Shown here: positions 35,521 through 48,300 of the stretch, piece by piece
How the letters are laid out: every line of letters begins with the position of its first letter
How positions within the stretch are numbered: the stretch's first letter is position 1
From: Fulvia fulva
Lineage: Eukaryota > Ascomycota > Dothideomycetes > Mycosphaerellales > Mycosphaerellaceae
Direction of reading: 5' to 3'
Assembly (NCBI RefSeq): GCF_020509005.1
Contig: NC_063013.1
Span: 496,001-560,000 of the forward strand
Length of the DNA stretch: 64,000 nt
The notes under the pieces: generated by a model
What the model was told of the DNA's origin: nothing
The model's database searches: none
The model's input: only the letters and a program-made list of their open reading frames with translations
Translations under genes and position numbers: made by a program

Positions 35521-36250
35521 CACCCCCTCAGCTCGTGCGCTAGAGTGAATGAGCTGATTCCTATGTGATCGCGTGCACCCTGTCATAACTACCCCCCCTA
35601 TCTATGGCAGTGACGTCAGGCCCTCGGTGTTGCTACTGCTACAGTGAGGGTAAGTCAGCTGTTTCAAGTGAAGTGAGGTGAGGTGAGTGAGGTGAGCTTT
35701 GTACCCCTTCCCTCATTCCTCACTTTCACTGCTGCCATTGTTACCTATATAATAAAGCATAGAATGTGTGACTGTTACCGGTAAGATAGCTTAGGTAATG
35801 GTCCCGTTACACGGACTTTTACTTGAGTGTGCAATCATCTTACCCACCGGCAAACATCAGAGGTCCTGAGTTCAATCTAGGGGTAGCCTTAGTCCTATCG
35901 TATGCTTAAACATATATTGTCGTCCGCTCAACTTATTGAATTGTCCGATAATTGCTCTATACCAAGTTATTTCGCTCCGGCGAATAGTAAGAGAGCTCGC
36001 TCTGCCCCTAGGGAGTATGAGATACTAGTTAGTAGCGCAATGTACTGGGCTGTCTACGACAGAGCTTGCACTATATAAGGTGTAATGGGGCTCTAATAGG
36101 TAACACCGGAGCAACGGTATCGGAAAGTTGAAAAGGCACCTTTAGGGTGCCTTACTTTCTACACTTTTAAAGGTCATCACCTCAGGGTGGTGACACCTTT
36201 TTGTTTTGGGCAAGTGTGTACTATGTGTGAGGTACGAAAGTAGCGGATGA
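35521..36250 (-). other. Copia-A copy 2 3' non-coding region, structured
   Basis: An unusually long (more than 0.7 kb) untranslated region between pol and LTR, little RIP-mutated. It begins with caccccct (polypurine tract on the coding strand). On the + strand it contains a tRNA-like arrangement: A-box-like TAGCTTAGGTAATGG (35787-35801), B-box-like GAGTTCAATCT (35868-35878) and an 8-bp stem GGTAAGAT/ATCTTACC. Two strong hairpins lie at about 36132-36156 and 36170-36204, the latter followed by a T run. Confidence 0.55.
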
Positions 36251-36599
36251 TGTGGTGACAAGGTGGTAGTGTTGTTGCTAGTAGCAAGTTGGAGGCGTTT
36301 CTCGCTTTCTGATTAGACGCGCTGCTTTTGTCGCGCGCGTACGCTACTACTAGTAACAGGGGTGTTTCTCGCCCTTACGCTATTAGCCAATAGGAGTCCG
36401 AGAAACACCTGTTGATAATAGTACTAGGGCCGTACCGGTGAATAGTGGATGCTTTGCCCTGGCTTCGTTGTCGTCTATAGCATTAGTGGCTACTAGTAGC
36501 CGTGTTTTGCGCCTACTAGCGCTTCTAGAGAGGTGTCCGTAAAGATGAAGCCGTTCGGTGTTCGTTTCGAGATAAGGTAAGGCCGCTACTACGGGCTTC

Positions 36600-39500
36600 T
36601 TAGGCGTCTATTGGCCCGTTACCTCCTAATACGGCTGTAGAGGGCACTGAGGTGCGTAGGTCTACGCCTTCCTTAGCTATATTAAGTAGCTTAACGAAGT
36701 GCTTATGCTTCTGTAGTGGAAGCAGCTTGGTCAGCCCGTCTATAGGCATGTCGTTAGTGCTAAGATACTTGATCTCAATGTCTCCGCGCTAGTCTCGCTA
36801 TCGGAGCTAGTAGTGGTAGATGTCAACGTGGCGTAGCTTCGTATCAAGCTTTTGCCCTTATTAGTTAATAAGGCGGATAGTCTACGTGTTATCGTAGTAC
36901 AAGTGGGTACGCTAATTGAACTAAAGGTGTATCTTAGCGAAGACTCGTTCCTACTATATAAGCTCTAAGGCGGCTTACGAAAGCCCGAGTAGCTTAGCCT
37001 CTATTAAGGACTTAGTGACAGTGATTTGTTTAGATACCTTATAATCCACTAGTCCACCGAACAGCATAAAGACCTAGCCATTTGAGCTGGTCCTGTCATT
37101 ATTTATGCCGTAGGACGCGTCCGATGCTCTAAAGAACTCGTAGTTGCTACCGAGGTGCTCTAGTTAGCTATGAAGGCTAGTGATGTGTTTACTAGCGCTA
37201 TATATAAGGCAGAGGTTCTTAGTCTCTAGGAGATAGCGCAAGTACTGATCTGTAAGCTTAAGGTGTGTCTTAGTTAGCTTGGTCAGATACTACGATAGTA
37301 TAGACAAGGAAAAGGCGATGTTAGGCCGCGTATATATGGCGGCGAAGTTAAGGGATCCTATACGTTATTAGTACGTAAGGATAGCGATAGAGGTGGGTTG
37401 ATGACCCTCTAGAACGGTCCAATCAAGGTGTTGATCTACTAGTACTGTCGTTTTGCGTATATTCGTAGATATACTAAATTTGGCGGCTAGCTTCTTAATA
37501 TAGTCTTCTTAAGAGAGCTATAGCAAGCGCTTGTTTCTATCGCGCGTAACCTTGATTCCTAGGAACTAGGAGAGATCACTAAGCTCGTATATCTCGTACT
37601 TAGTAAGCAGCCGCTACTTAATGCTGGTAGTATAGGCCTTATACTTACGGTAGTAGAGCATAACTAGGTCGTTAACGTAAAAGAAGAACATAACCTTATT
37701 GTTATAGTAGATGTATTCGGAGTCCGATAGGGGTACTAGTCTAAGGGAGGCTAGCGTCTCGGTTAGGGAGTTGTACTATAATAAAGGGGACTCCTTTAGA
37801 CCGTACAGGGCCTTGACTAGCTTGAGGGCGTATCTATAGGATGGCCTGTCGATTCTAGGAGGTAGTTGTAGATATATAGTATATAGTAGGTCCGAGTTTA
37901 GGAAGGCGTTAACAACATCGAATTGTTCGGCTTCTAGGTCGAAGCTCGCGGCTATAGTATAGTAGAGGCGGAACATACTTACTAGTAGTGTAGCGGCGTA
38001 TATATCTAAGTATGTTCCTTACAAATCGCCTCTTACGTATAGCCTAGCCTTGAAGCTCTTTAGCATACTGTGCTCGTCTAGTTTGTATTTATACACCTAC
38101 TTAAGCGGTAGTAGTAGCTAAAGTCCCTCCTCTTACTAAGCATCCTGATCCTTCTCTTCCTTTGTTACCTATCTGAATGTGCCTGTTACTAGGGCTTTAG
38201 CAAACTCCTTGGCTATAGCTTCGATCTACTATTAGGAGAAGCGGTGTTTTATAGCGGCTCGGTAGTTAGAAGGTTCGGGCGGAAGGTTATCGCGGTGTAT
38301 AGAGGTAGTAGTATTGATACGCCTTAGAGGGCTGTTGCCTCTTCGTGTAGGGCTTCGATCGCTCTTATCGCGATAGGCGCGTGTTCTAGGTCGTATACCG
38401 GACATCTAGCCGATAATTATATTAGCGACTATGATCTAGTATAGTATATAGTAGAAGTAGGCCGTTCGTAGGCGCTTTCTATTCTCTATAACTATATAGT
38501 TAGACTCCTCTAGTATATAGAGCTCTAGCTCTAGGGGGAAGAGTGGTGTATTAGACGCGTTATATATTAACGCGTCTTCTAGTAGTGTAAATGTGAATAG
38601 ATATAGCTCGCGATTAGGGTCCGTGTTGCCTATGATCTCCTTACGGTCTTCTACGGTAAGGGCATCTATTATCTACTACTATAGGGTGTCGTAGTAGTTA
38701 GTAGTGTTAGGTACTAACTACTATGTGTTGTCTTGAGTCACGTGATCTGTTACGTGCTCGATTTGCCGGTCTTTTTAGTTATATATTACTAACTCGCGGT
38801 GTTACGGCTAGTATAGTTCTTGCCTAAGGAGCTTTTAGTAGGCGTCTCGAGGTTATTAGGTATACGGCTACTAAGCCTATTCTTCTACCCCCTTGGCCTA
38901 TACTATGTCTTACTCGTAATAAGCGACATATAGGTCGTAGTATTGTTTAGGCTCTTTAGCCGGTTCCGCTATTACGATATTCTCGATAGGGGTCGTATAC
39001 CCTACTATTAGGCGTAATAGGTTATAGAACGTAGTCTTATCGAAGAGGACGTCCTTGACTCGTATAACCCTATCTTTTGATAGGTCCTATACGCGGTAGA
39101 TGTTAGTAGAGTCGTATCCTATAAGGTAGCCTATAAGCGCTCTCTCTTAGAGTTTCTCGCTCTTACTAGGCTGATCTAGTCTATAGATAAACACGTATAC
39201 AAGGGAGCTATATACTACTATATAAACCACGTTCGGAATTCGTCCTATTACTAATTCGAATAGGGTCTTCTAGCCCTTTGACTAGATAGGGGATCGCTAG
39301 AGGATGTACACCGCTGCTATAGTGTATTCTAGCTAAAGCTTTTCCGGCAATCGTACGTAGATACGAATAGTTCTACTTATAGTAATAATTAGAGCTCTAG
39401 CTCTTTCTACTAGGTCCTACGTAGGCGCGTATTCCGCGGTTACGTGCCATTTAATCTTATTGTTATTAATAACTAAGCGAAACACCTTCCTAATAGCGGG

Positions 39501-41730
39501 CTCGTTGTCGCTATAGAAGTATACGAACCTACGACTAATAAAGTTAATAAAGCTTAGCAGGCTGTTAAAGTAAGCTAACACCGATTACTAATCCCTATTC
39601 TTAATAGTGAACTAGAAGTGTCTATAGGTATCTAGATCGTAGAAGTGGACGAGGTACCTATTACCGTTATAGGCGATAGTAAATTCTACTAAGTCTATAG
39701 CTATATAGCCGTATAGGGTCATTACCCTAATAGGCTAAGACCGATTATACACCTTATGAGCTTTACTAAGCCTACATACTCTATAATGTATAGTGAGGGG
39801 TACGCTTAGACTATCGTTAATGATCACCCCCTTAACTCTAAGCGGCAACTACTTAATACGTTTAGCGCTAATATGACTAAAGATTTGATACCACTAGCGG
39901 CTAGAGAGCTTTCGGTATTTAATAGGGGTCCTACTAGACGTAGCTATACCTTAAGTGCCCCTAGTGCTATTCATAACTACGAGAACGGTGCGATTACTAT
40001 CCTCTTAAGTAGTTAGAGATGCTACGCTATTAGCAGGTTTATCGCCGATGTTTGCACCCCTACTAATAGTGCTAATAAAGTGCGCGTTACGCATCTTTTT
40101 AGTGACCTTCGGTAGTACTAGGCCCTCTTTTATAGGCTATTAGTAAATGATAGGTGACTTAGGTAGTGTGACTACCTTGAAGAAAGGGATTGTACTAGTA
40201 GGGCGGTGTAGGTCTATTAATTTAGTGTCGTTATGCCACATTGAATTGCTACGTCCGTACTACTAGAGTCCGGCTCTTTCTATACGTATGTAAGAGATGA
40301 CGTTTATATAAAAGCCTAGGCAGTAAGCCACATCTAGTAAGGTGAATGAATGGCCCCTAATTGATATATAAACGCGCCCTAACGCTACAATTGGAAAGGT
40401 GGTTGTTCTAGCCTAGATTTCTAAGGTAGTGAGGCGCTCTATAATGAACTCTACACCCTCCTAGTCATAATGATTGATCATATAAGTGTCTAAACAGTTA
40501 TTATATACCTAGTAATCCCTAAAGTTAACGCTCAACTTGCTAATTGAGCTAGAAAGAACAGTAAGGCCAACAAAGCCCTTATCGCTTAGTGATGCCTTCT
40601 TCGCATTAGTACTAGCCTTGTCACGTTCCTAGTCCTTGCGATTGTTGCGATTCAACACGCTAAGCAGACGCTCGCCGTCGTCGCTTAAGCAGTAGTTGAT
40701 AAAGTTTTTCTAGTACTTCTTCTACTACTCTAAGCGCTAATCCTTTACTAGGCGCTTGTCGGGGTTGATCATATCGCATAAGAACAGGCCCTTATAACAG
40801 GTGTCCTTAGGCTCGCCGGTGATGTTCTAGCAGCCGCTTAGCCTATTGTTGTCCTTATCTTTGTTCTTATCGCCGCGGCTACTACTACGACCCTTATTAC
40901 CGCGGCTATTACTACGGTTATTACTACGGCTACTACTACGGTCACCCTCCTTTTAACTAGTACCTATAGGTGCTGTTTTATCCTCTGCTTCTACTAAGGT
41001 TTCTCCGGAGAAGGTTACGAAGACTAATTGACCGTTAGTTATTACTAGTACGGTGTCGCGTATCTATTCGAGGTAACGCTTAGTAAGCTTTTATAGTGAC
41101 ATTTTGTTACGCTTCTACTCGTTATATAGAGAAGCACCGTAGGCTAGAGCCTACTTCTACTAAATAGTAAGTAGGAAGTGTCTACTAAGGTCGTCGTACT
41201 CGGCGTAGTTATACTTAAGCATCTTGGTCTATAAAACTAACTAGTCTAAGCACTAGTTATCGATTCTACGTACGCTAGCCTTCTAAAGCCTAGACAGCTC
41301 AAGCGTGAGCTGCCGCTTACGTAGCATATCGTCTAGACTATACTGATCCTTAAGAGCCTAGTATTTCGCTCTAAGGGTGTTCTGGCCGTACATTAGCTCT
41401 TGCCCTAGCTCTGTCGTCGTACGGATAAGGTAGGTAATGAGCTTTGATCGCGTAGTAGTAAAGATGTCGTATATCCGTTACCTTCGGTCTACGTCTGTTT
41501 GTCGTAGCTTAATAAGATCTCTTAATATAGCGTCTCCTACCGTGTACGCTTATTAGATTTCCTTAAACGTTAAGTAAGTAGGCTCTATTGGCTCGTTACT
41601 TAGTTAATGAGGATCTACATACTTCTAGACATTCAAAGACTCTACGTAGAGCTCTAGCTAACGGTCAAACTTGTCCTATTAGTTATAGCTCTTCAGAACT
41701 ACGGTACCCTAAGGTAGGGCACCGGTAGTT
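36600..41730 (-). pseudogene. Copia-A copy 2 gag-pol relic
   Basis: Same polyprotein as 12280-17410 on the other strand. The longest open remnant is 37976-37776 in the RT, with the D-V-V-N-A-F-L-N motif and a following L-Y-G-L-K-E-S. The Ser/Arg/Asn/Gly tract is at about 40860-40950, and near it a cysteine group (about 40774-40830) differs from a normal CCHC knuckle. RIP stops throughout. Confidence 0.86.
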
Positions 41731-41905
41731 ACCGGCGTCTCGGTAGTAGCTATAACTACAAAATAGGTTATAGGCTAGTAAAAGTTCTACGCGGGTTTAC
41801 TAGGCCTAGGGGATACTACTATACTGGTTATAGTAGTAGTGCTATGACGATACAAACTCTACTTTAGGGCTTCCTTGTCGTAGCGAATGTTAGTAAGCGC
41901 TAATC

Positions 41906-41916
41906 GGGCTTATAAC
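41906..41916 (-). other. Copia-A copy 2 primer-binding site
   Basis: GTTATAAGCCC on the coding strand immediately after the 5' LTR, identical to copy 1. Confidence 0.75.
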
Positions 41917-42123
41917 TATTACGTTAGAAGTGTAGGAAGTTATTATACGGGCTTATATAGGGTGTTTCAAAAGCAGGTTGTGTATTGTATATGTCTATCT
42001 AGAATAGACAAGTGTTGCTCTTGAAGAGGCTATAGGTGACTAATCAGTCACCTGATTCTTAGCGTACGTGGCCTCAAGTTTTAATGATAGGATGTTGCCT
42101 ATATATACGCTCGGATCGCGACA
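41917..42123 (-). repeat. Copia-A copy 2 5' LTR
   Basis: 207-bp partner of 35314-35520, followed by the target duplicate GGTTT at 42124-42128. Confidence 0.93.
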
Positions 42124-43598
42124 GGTTTCTGATATAAAAAGAATGATCAGTAGAGCTATTAAAGAGTTTAAGGTAAGACTACTTATAAGAGGGTTTTTAT
42201 AGAAATATAGTGTTGACTTTAAAGAGACCTTTATACCTACTATTAGGCATAATACCCTTAGGGTCTTTATGGCTATAGTATGTAAGAGAGATCTTGAGAT
42301 ATACTAGGTAGATATAAACAATGCTTTTACCGAAAGCAGCCTTCTTGAAGACATCTATATAATCCCACCCCTAGGTATTAAAATTCTACTAAATATAGTC
42401 TTCAAGGTCCTTAGAAGCCTATATAGACTAAAGCAAGTAGCTAGAGATTAGAACAAGCTCTATGTTACTAAGCTAGAACAGATTAGATCTACCTAGTCCT
42501 AGGTAGATCTATGCCTACTTATCTATAGAGGAAGAGACATTATAGTCCTCACCTATATAGATAATATCCCTATTACAGCTCTAAAGCTGTTAGATATTTA
42601 GTGGTTTAAGGCTAAACTTAGAAAAGTGTTAAAGATTAAAGATCTTAGTAAACCTACGAAGATCCTTAGAATAAGGATTATAAGAGACAGGTCCTAAGGC
42701 ACTATAAAGCTTGATCAAGGACACTATATCTAAACTAACCTTACTAAGATAGGCATCTCTCTAGAGAAGGCCACACCTACACCCTTACCTATAGACAACT
42801 ATAAGGATCTAAGACCTTCAGCTACTATAGATGAGAGGTGTAACAAACAGGAGTACTAGGGTTGTAATAGTACCTAGATATGGCCAATAATAATGACAAG
42901 GCTAGACCTTGCTTTCCCCCTTAGAAGAATTAGCTTATATGTTGCTGACCCTTCAAAGCAACATCTTAGAGCTTTGAAGAAACTCTCTAGATATACGAGA
43001 TTATACCTAGACGTAGGCTTAGTGTACAGAAGAGGAGGAGGTATTCTCTAGAGATACTTAGATTCTGATTATACTATAGACAAGGTAGACAGAGTCTTAA
43101 TCCTTAGATATGTGTAGTTCCTTTATAGATCACCTGTGTCCTAGATAAGTAGGAAGCAGAAGTCTGTTACTACATCAACAATAGAGGCTAAGTTAATAGC
43201 TATAAATGTAGTAGCTAAGCAGTTATAGTTTCTTGCTACAGTCCTTAGGGAGATAAGGTGTCCTGACCTAGTTAGAGAGTGTTTATTCTAAACTAGGATC
43301 AAGGCGAGCAGTACTATTAATAAGCTAAGACCCGTAGAGCTTATAGGTAATAACTAAGTAGCTTTGACCTTTATTAAAGATGCCTATGTCTATAACAGGT
43401 CAAAGTATATTAATGTTATATACTACTATATCAGGAATCTCTCGTAGTAAAGGAAGATTATAGTAGATTACTACTATATAAAGGACATAGTTGCTAATAG
43501 GCTAGCTAAGCCCCTTAATAGCTAGTAGTTTCAAAACTTTATAAGGCAGCTCTAGCTTATATAAGGGATTGTTTGAGACCTTCTAACCTAAGTAGGAG

Positions 43599-43816
43599 TG
43601 TTGAGAATATATAGGTTATAGGGTCAACATTAGGTTCTTAGAGGGATTAGTATTTAGGGCTTACTAGTCAAGTCCTAAGTATAGCTGTCCCTCCTAAAAC
43701 ACCTGTACTAATACCGGCGATACTGTATATAGATATACGCTATACTATTAGGTCCTTCTTCGTCTTTCGTATAATCCGCCGTCTTCTACTACTACGTAAC
43801 TCGTACCTGTTTAATA
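43599..43816 (+). repeat. Copia-B LTR shared by copies 1 and 2
   Basis: 218 bp, starts TGTTGAG and ends TTTAATA (TTTAACA before RIP). Matches 49329-49542. Confidence 0.88.
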
Positions 43817-43828
43817 GGTTATAAGCCC
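43817..43828 (+). other. Copia-B primer-binding site
   Basis: GGTTATAAGCCC, the RIP form of GGTTATGAGCCC, abutting the LTR; complementary to the initiator tRNA-Met anticodon loop. Confidence 0.78.
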
Positions 43829-44334
43829 GGGTTAGTAACTCGGTGTTTCACTCTCGATAAAGTAGTATTAGAGTAATTCCTCTTTAGAACAAAACGAAGG
43901 TAGACTAGAGGCCGTACCCGCCTTATATAGGAAGCTATAGCCGTGCTATAGGTGTATATAAGACATAAAAGAGCCTAGTAATGTACTATTAGACTCCGAG
44001 TTAGGGAGCCTATACTAATACCTTAGACAAGTAGGCAAGCTTACTAAGAAGAGTCGCTCTCCGGACATCGCGTTCGTATCGACTAACTATTTATTCTAAG
44101 AGAGCCGTAGTGTCTTAGAAACCCCCTCTACTAAGAGAGTTACGCTATAGTGTCTTAGTACTAATACGATCCTTCGACTTTCCTCCTCTTCCCGGCGGAT
44201 AGCTATCCTCTCCACTATCAACCTCGCGTTCGTTTTATCCTATTTCGATCCGATCGCGTACGACCGAATACATCCTTTTACCTAAGGGTAGCTAACCTGT
44301 CCCTTAACTTATAAAAGTAGAGAACGAGACTAGG

Positions 44335-45350
44335 TTTATAAGAAGGAGAGCAGTACCTATTCTAATAAGAGAGAACTACGAAACATAGTTCAAGCTAATA
44401 AGAATATACCTAGTATTAAAGTAGGTTGACTAGGTCCTTAAAGACATTATTACGGACATTCCCGCTATAACCCTATCTATAGCGACACCCTCTATATCAT
44501 CGGAGTCATCCCTTCCTTTAGATTAAGCGATAAGGAAGGCATCGTATAGACGGTATAATGTAACGGCTCTATATAAGATGTATATCTATCTGTCGACAGA
44601 TAACTAAGGGATAATATACGAGATCCGGTATATAAAGGAGTTATAGGAATAGGCTAAAGCTAAATATAAGAGAAGACTTCTCGCTACTAGAAGAAGTTTG
44701 CTTTAGCAATATACTAATTTCGTAATAATAGAGGACTAGTCAATAGATGACGCCTAGTAGGAGCTTAGCTTAATTATAAGGAGGGCTGTTTCAATCTCGC
44801 CTTAGTTCTAAGACATTAAGACTAAGGACAGAAAGATCTAGCAACTCTTAGTAGCTCTACTAGACTCATTTGGCTCAATTCGCGATACAATTGATACCTA
44901 GGTGAATCTCTTACCACAAGACATTCTTATAATTCTTAGGGAGAAGCGAGAATTAACGATTTATTAAGGGATAGCTATGTTCGCTAAGAAGGGTTTCTAG
45001 GGCAAGCTTACGTGCTATCTCTATAATAGTGACCATTTTATGAGCAAGTGCCTACACCTTCCTATAGCTTAGTAGGCTATTAGGAATAAGGACAAACTAG
45101 CTAGGGTTACCTACCCTACTAAGAGATAACCGTCACTACCTCGTAGGAGGTCATTATTACCAAACCTTCGTAATGTCCTTAAGGTAATAAGGGACCTTAC
45201 AAAGTAGATAAAGGAGAGCCGTAAGCCAAAGGCCTCCTCTAGTAAGAAGTCTATAAGGGCCTATACGACCTAGGAAGACGTATCAGACTCTAAGATACTA
45301 TTAGAAGATGATGATATTGATGAGGTTGCCTATTCTACTATAGAAGCCAA
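44335..45350 (+). pseudogene. Copia-B copy 2 gag relic
   Basis: Begins around 44335-44341; the exact Met was lost to RIP. It encodes a gag domain with an N-Y-E-T-stop-F-K motif (stop from Trp), a helical middle, and a zinc knuckle at 45012-45051 with C-Y-L-Y-x4-H-x4-C, where the second Cys has become Tyr. A basic stretch and an Asp/Glu-rich stretch lead to protease. Confidence 0.82.
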
Positions 45351-48300
45351 GGGTAAGTACCCCTCGTCCGAGTGGTTACTTAACTCTTGTGCTTCATTAT
45401 ATATAACTGACCAAGATTTACTATTTAGGACACTAAAGCCTCTTTAAAAGAGGAAGTGGATCAAGGTTAGGGGTAGCTATCTACAAGCTATATATATAGG
45501 AAGTGTAGTAATGGGTAGTCCTTCTAGAAAGCAAATTGTCTTAGAAAATGTCTTGTTTATTCCTAGCCTTGGAGTTAGTCTTGTTTTGTAGAATCAGTTC
45601 AGCTAATAGTTTGCTATCTAACTACCTAGTTTCACCCTTAAATCCCTTTCTAGAAAACCTGTTGTCTAGACAAAGCTAAGAGGGGGTGTTCTATTTATTC
45701 AAAGTGTTTTAGAGCAGCTTGAAGCTATGCCTCAAGTATATGCCTCTCTATAGGACTATGACTTAGATCTGTCTAAGTTAGGTATATATTTTGAGTATAA
45801 ATTAGAACAGGCTATGACTGCCACTGAGTCCTAGGACTAGTAGGAGCTATAGTATAGAAGATGTGTATACCTTAGTAAGGGACTGCTAAGAAACCTACAT
45901 AGAGTCACTAACAAGAAAGATCCTATTCCTGTTCCTTCTAAACACTAGAACTGTAAGGTCCGCTCCCTTACAAATATAAGGAAGTTCAAAGGACCTGCTA
46001 TAGAGAGGAAAGGAGAGAGGCTGGCCCTTATCTCTATTGACATCTATAGGCCTTTTCAAGGGGCAGTCTCAAGACTTAGCTTTAAGTACTAGCTTGAGAT
46101 TGTAGACAACTTCTTAAGGAAGAAGTGGGTAATCCCTTTAAAGGCTAGGAGTGATGCTCCTACAGCTCTAAAGGGATGAAAGGTCTAGGTAGAGAACAGC
46201 TCAAGGTGTTTTCTGTCTACAATCCGTAGTAATAGTACAAGGGAAATTCTTTCCTTACTAAAATAGTAGGAGAAGGAGTTTGGCATTTAGATAGACACAA
46301 CTGATACCTATAACTCACTTCAGAATAGACCTGTAGAAAGGTCAATCCAAGCCTCTAAGAATACAGTAAGAGCTATACTTAAGGACTCGAGTATGCTAGT
46401 TAAATTCTGGCTAGAGGCCCTTATTACTCAAACTGTGGTCAGAAACAGACTTCTAAATAGACCAATAATAGATAGTACTGCTCTTTTACTAGAAGAAGCC
46501 TTCACTGGCTAGGTACTATTAGTTGACCATTTGAGAGTCTAGGGATGTGAAGTAGTAGTCTATATAGACCTGAGATCCATCCTAACCTTAAGGCTTAAGA
46601 AGTGACGGGCTTATAAATAGGAGTAAAGAAGTTGTCTTTGTTGGCTAAATAGAGAACACTACAAAGCAATGGCTCTTCTAGGAGCCTGACATAAAAGCCA
46701 TTAAAACATACGGGCAAGTTGACTAGTTTAAGAATAAGAAGGGGGGTGATATAGATCTTAGTATTACCTTCACAAACCAGTCAAGCAGAGCCCTAAAGAG
46801 AAACCCCGTCAGAAGACCTCCTACTTAGGTCTCTAGTTTATCAATGTAGCTATAGTAGCTCTAGGCAAAGCCTCTGTTTATACAACTTCCCTAACCTCTA
46901 AAAGACATTAGAGTGTACTAGAAGAGTAGAGTAGAGGGGACTCGAGGAAAAGAAAAGGAAGGGGAACTTGTTTAGGAGGATCAACCTTAATAGCCACCTT
47001 AGCTTATAGGCAACAAGAGGTCAAGGGGGGATGAAGATGATAGCTCTGCTAAGTATAAAGCTAAGCATTATAGGGCATTGATTGCTCAGATGTTTCATTT
47101 TGATCTAACTATAAGCTAGGTTAAGGAAATCCTGAATAATGTAGAGGGATCCGCATTTGCTGCTATTAGTATTAGTTTATAAGCTTTATATAGCTACTTA
47201 GCGAGATATACTATTATAAAGCGGTAGACTATCAAATCCGATAGATTCTAACAACCCGTAAGCTCCTAGCATCGCTAGGATCGTACGGGAATGCTTGTCT
47301 AGGCCGTGATAGGCTAGCGCCGGACTACCGGCTCATAGTATCTTTAGAACTAGCTATGTTCTAATTATATTAAAATCTAGAACGCTCTAGGTGGTCTAGA
47401 AGACAAGCTATAGAATTTAATAGAATCTACGAGATATAACTTCTTACAAAATTATAGATATACTACGTAATAGATTACGTAGTATAGAAGGTTCTAGGAG
47501 TCTATAATCGAATATAAATAAGAGTAGAATAGGCCCTCTAGATAGGACAAGCAACAAAGCAAGTCTACTACTCTTAACTACTATAACCTCGACTATTATA
47601 CTCGACTCATTACGACTATCTACGAATATCCTAAGGCTAGCTTCCGCTACGAACACCTTTTAATAGTTAGGCAGGCTATAGCCTACTAGCAGGAAGTGCT
47701 AATCCTAAAGTCCTATAAGGAGGCAGTAGGAGACCCTAATTAGGGACATATATAGAAAGAGGCAATCTAGAAAGAACTTATTGCCTTAGGAAGCAACAAT
47801 ACCTTGGATCCAGTTATACTACTAAGGGGTGCAAGCCTAGTTATATCTAAGTGGGTTTTTGATATGAAAAGAATGATCAGTAGAGCTATTAAAGAGTTTA
47901 AGGCAAGACTAGTTATAAGAGGGTTTTTATAGAAATATAGTGTTGACTTTAAAGAGACCTTTACACCTACTATTAGGCATAATACCCTTAGGGTCTTCAT
48001 GGCTATAGTATGTGAGAGAGATCTTGAGATGTACTAGGTAGATATAAACAATGCTTTTACCGAAAGTAGCCTTCTTAAAGACATCTATATAATCCCACCC
48101 CTAGGTGTTGAAATTCTACTAAATATAGTCTTTAAGGTCCTTAGAAGCCTATATAGACTAAAGCAAGCAGCTAGAGATTAGAACAAGCTCTATGTTGCTA
48201 AGCTAGAACAGATTGGATCTACCTAGTCCTAGGTGGATCTATGCCTACTTATCTATAGAGGAAGAGACATTATGGTCCTTACCTATATAGATAACATCCC

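Larger units (their letters stand above)
35314..42123 (-). mobile_element. Copia-A copy 2, full-length, uninterrupted
   Basis: 6810 bp on the minus strand, LTRs at 35314-35520 and 41917-42123 (207 bp each), TSD GGTTT at 35309-35313 and 42124-42128. It sits inside Copia-B copy 1, whose pol frame is continuous across it. It serves as the reference for the pre-insertion state of copy 1. Its 3' 0.9 kb is nearly free of RIP, while its coding part is heavily hit. Confidence 0.94.
33706..43598 (+). mobile_element. Copia-B copy 1, 5'-truncated, split by Copia-A copy 2
   Basis: Matches copy 2 from about 45750 on, so the 5' LTR, gag and protease are missing; Copia-C sits at the break. The sequence runs 33706-35313 (integrase and linker) and 42129-43598 (RT and RNase H), then enters the LTR at 43599. 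The RT box reads Y-I-D-N near 42560. More RIP-mutated than copy 2. Confidence 0.9.

Noticed and set aside
35780..35885. A functional tRNA gene.
   Set aside because: Box-like motifs are present but no full cloverleaf can be drawn; box spacing and arms do not fit. Kept only as a tRNA-like finding.
36170..36210. Bacterial-style intrinsic terminator (GC hairpin followed by T run).
   Set aside because: The context is a fungal retrotransposon; such hairpins have no known terminator role there. Reported instead as RNA structure.
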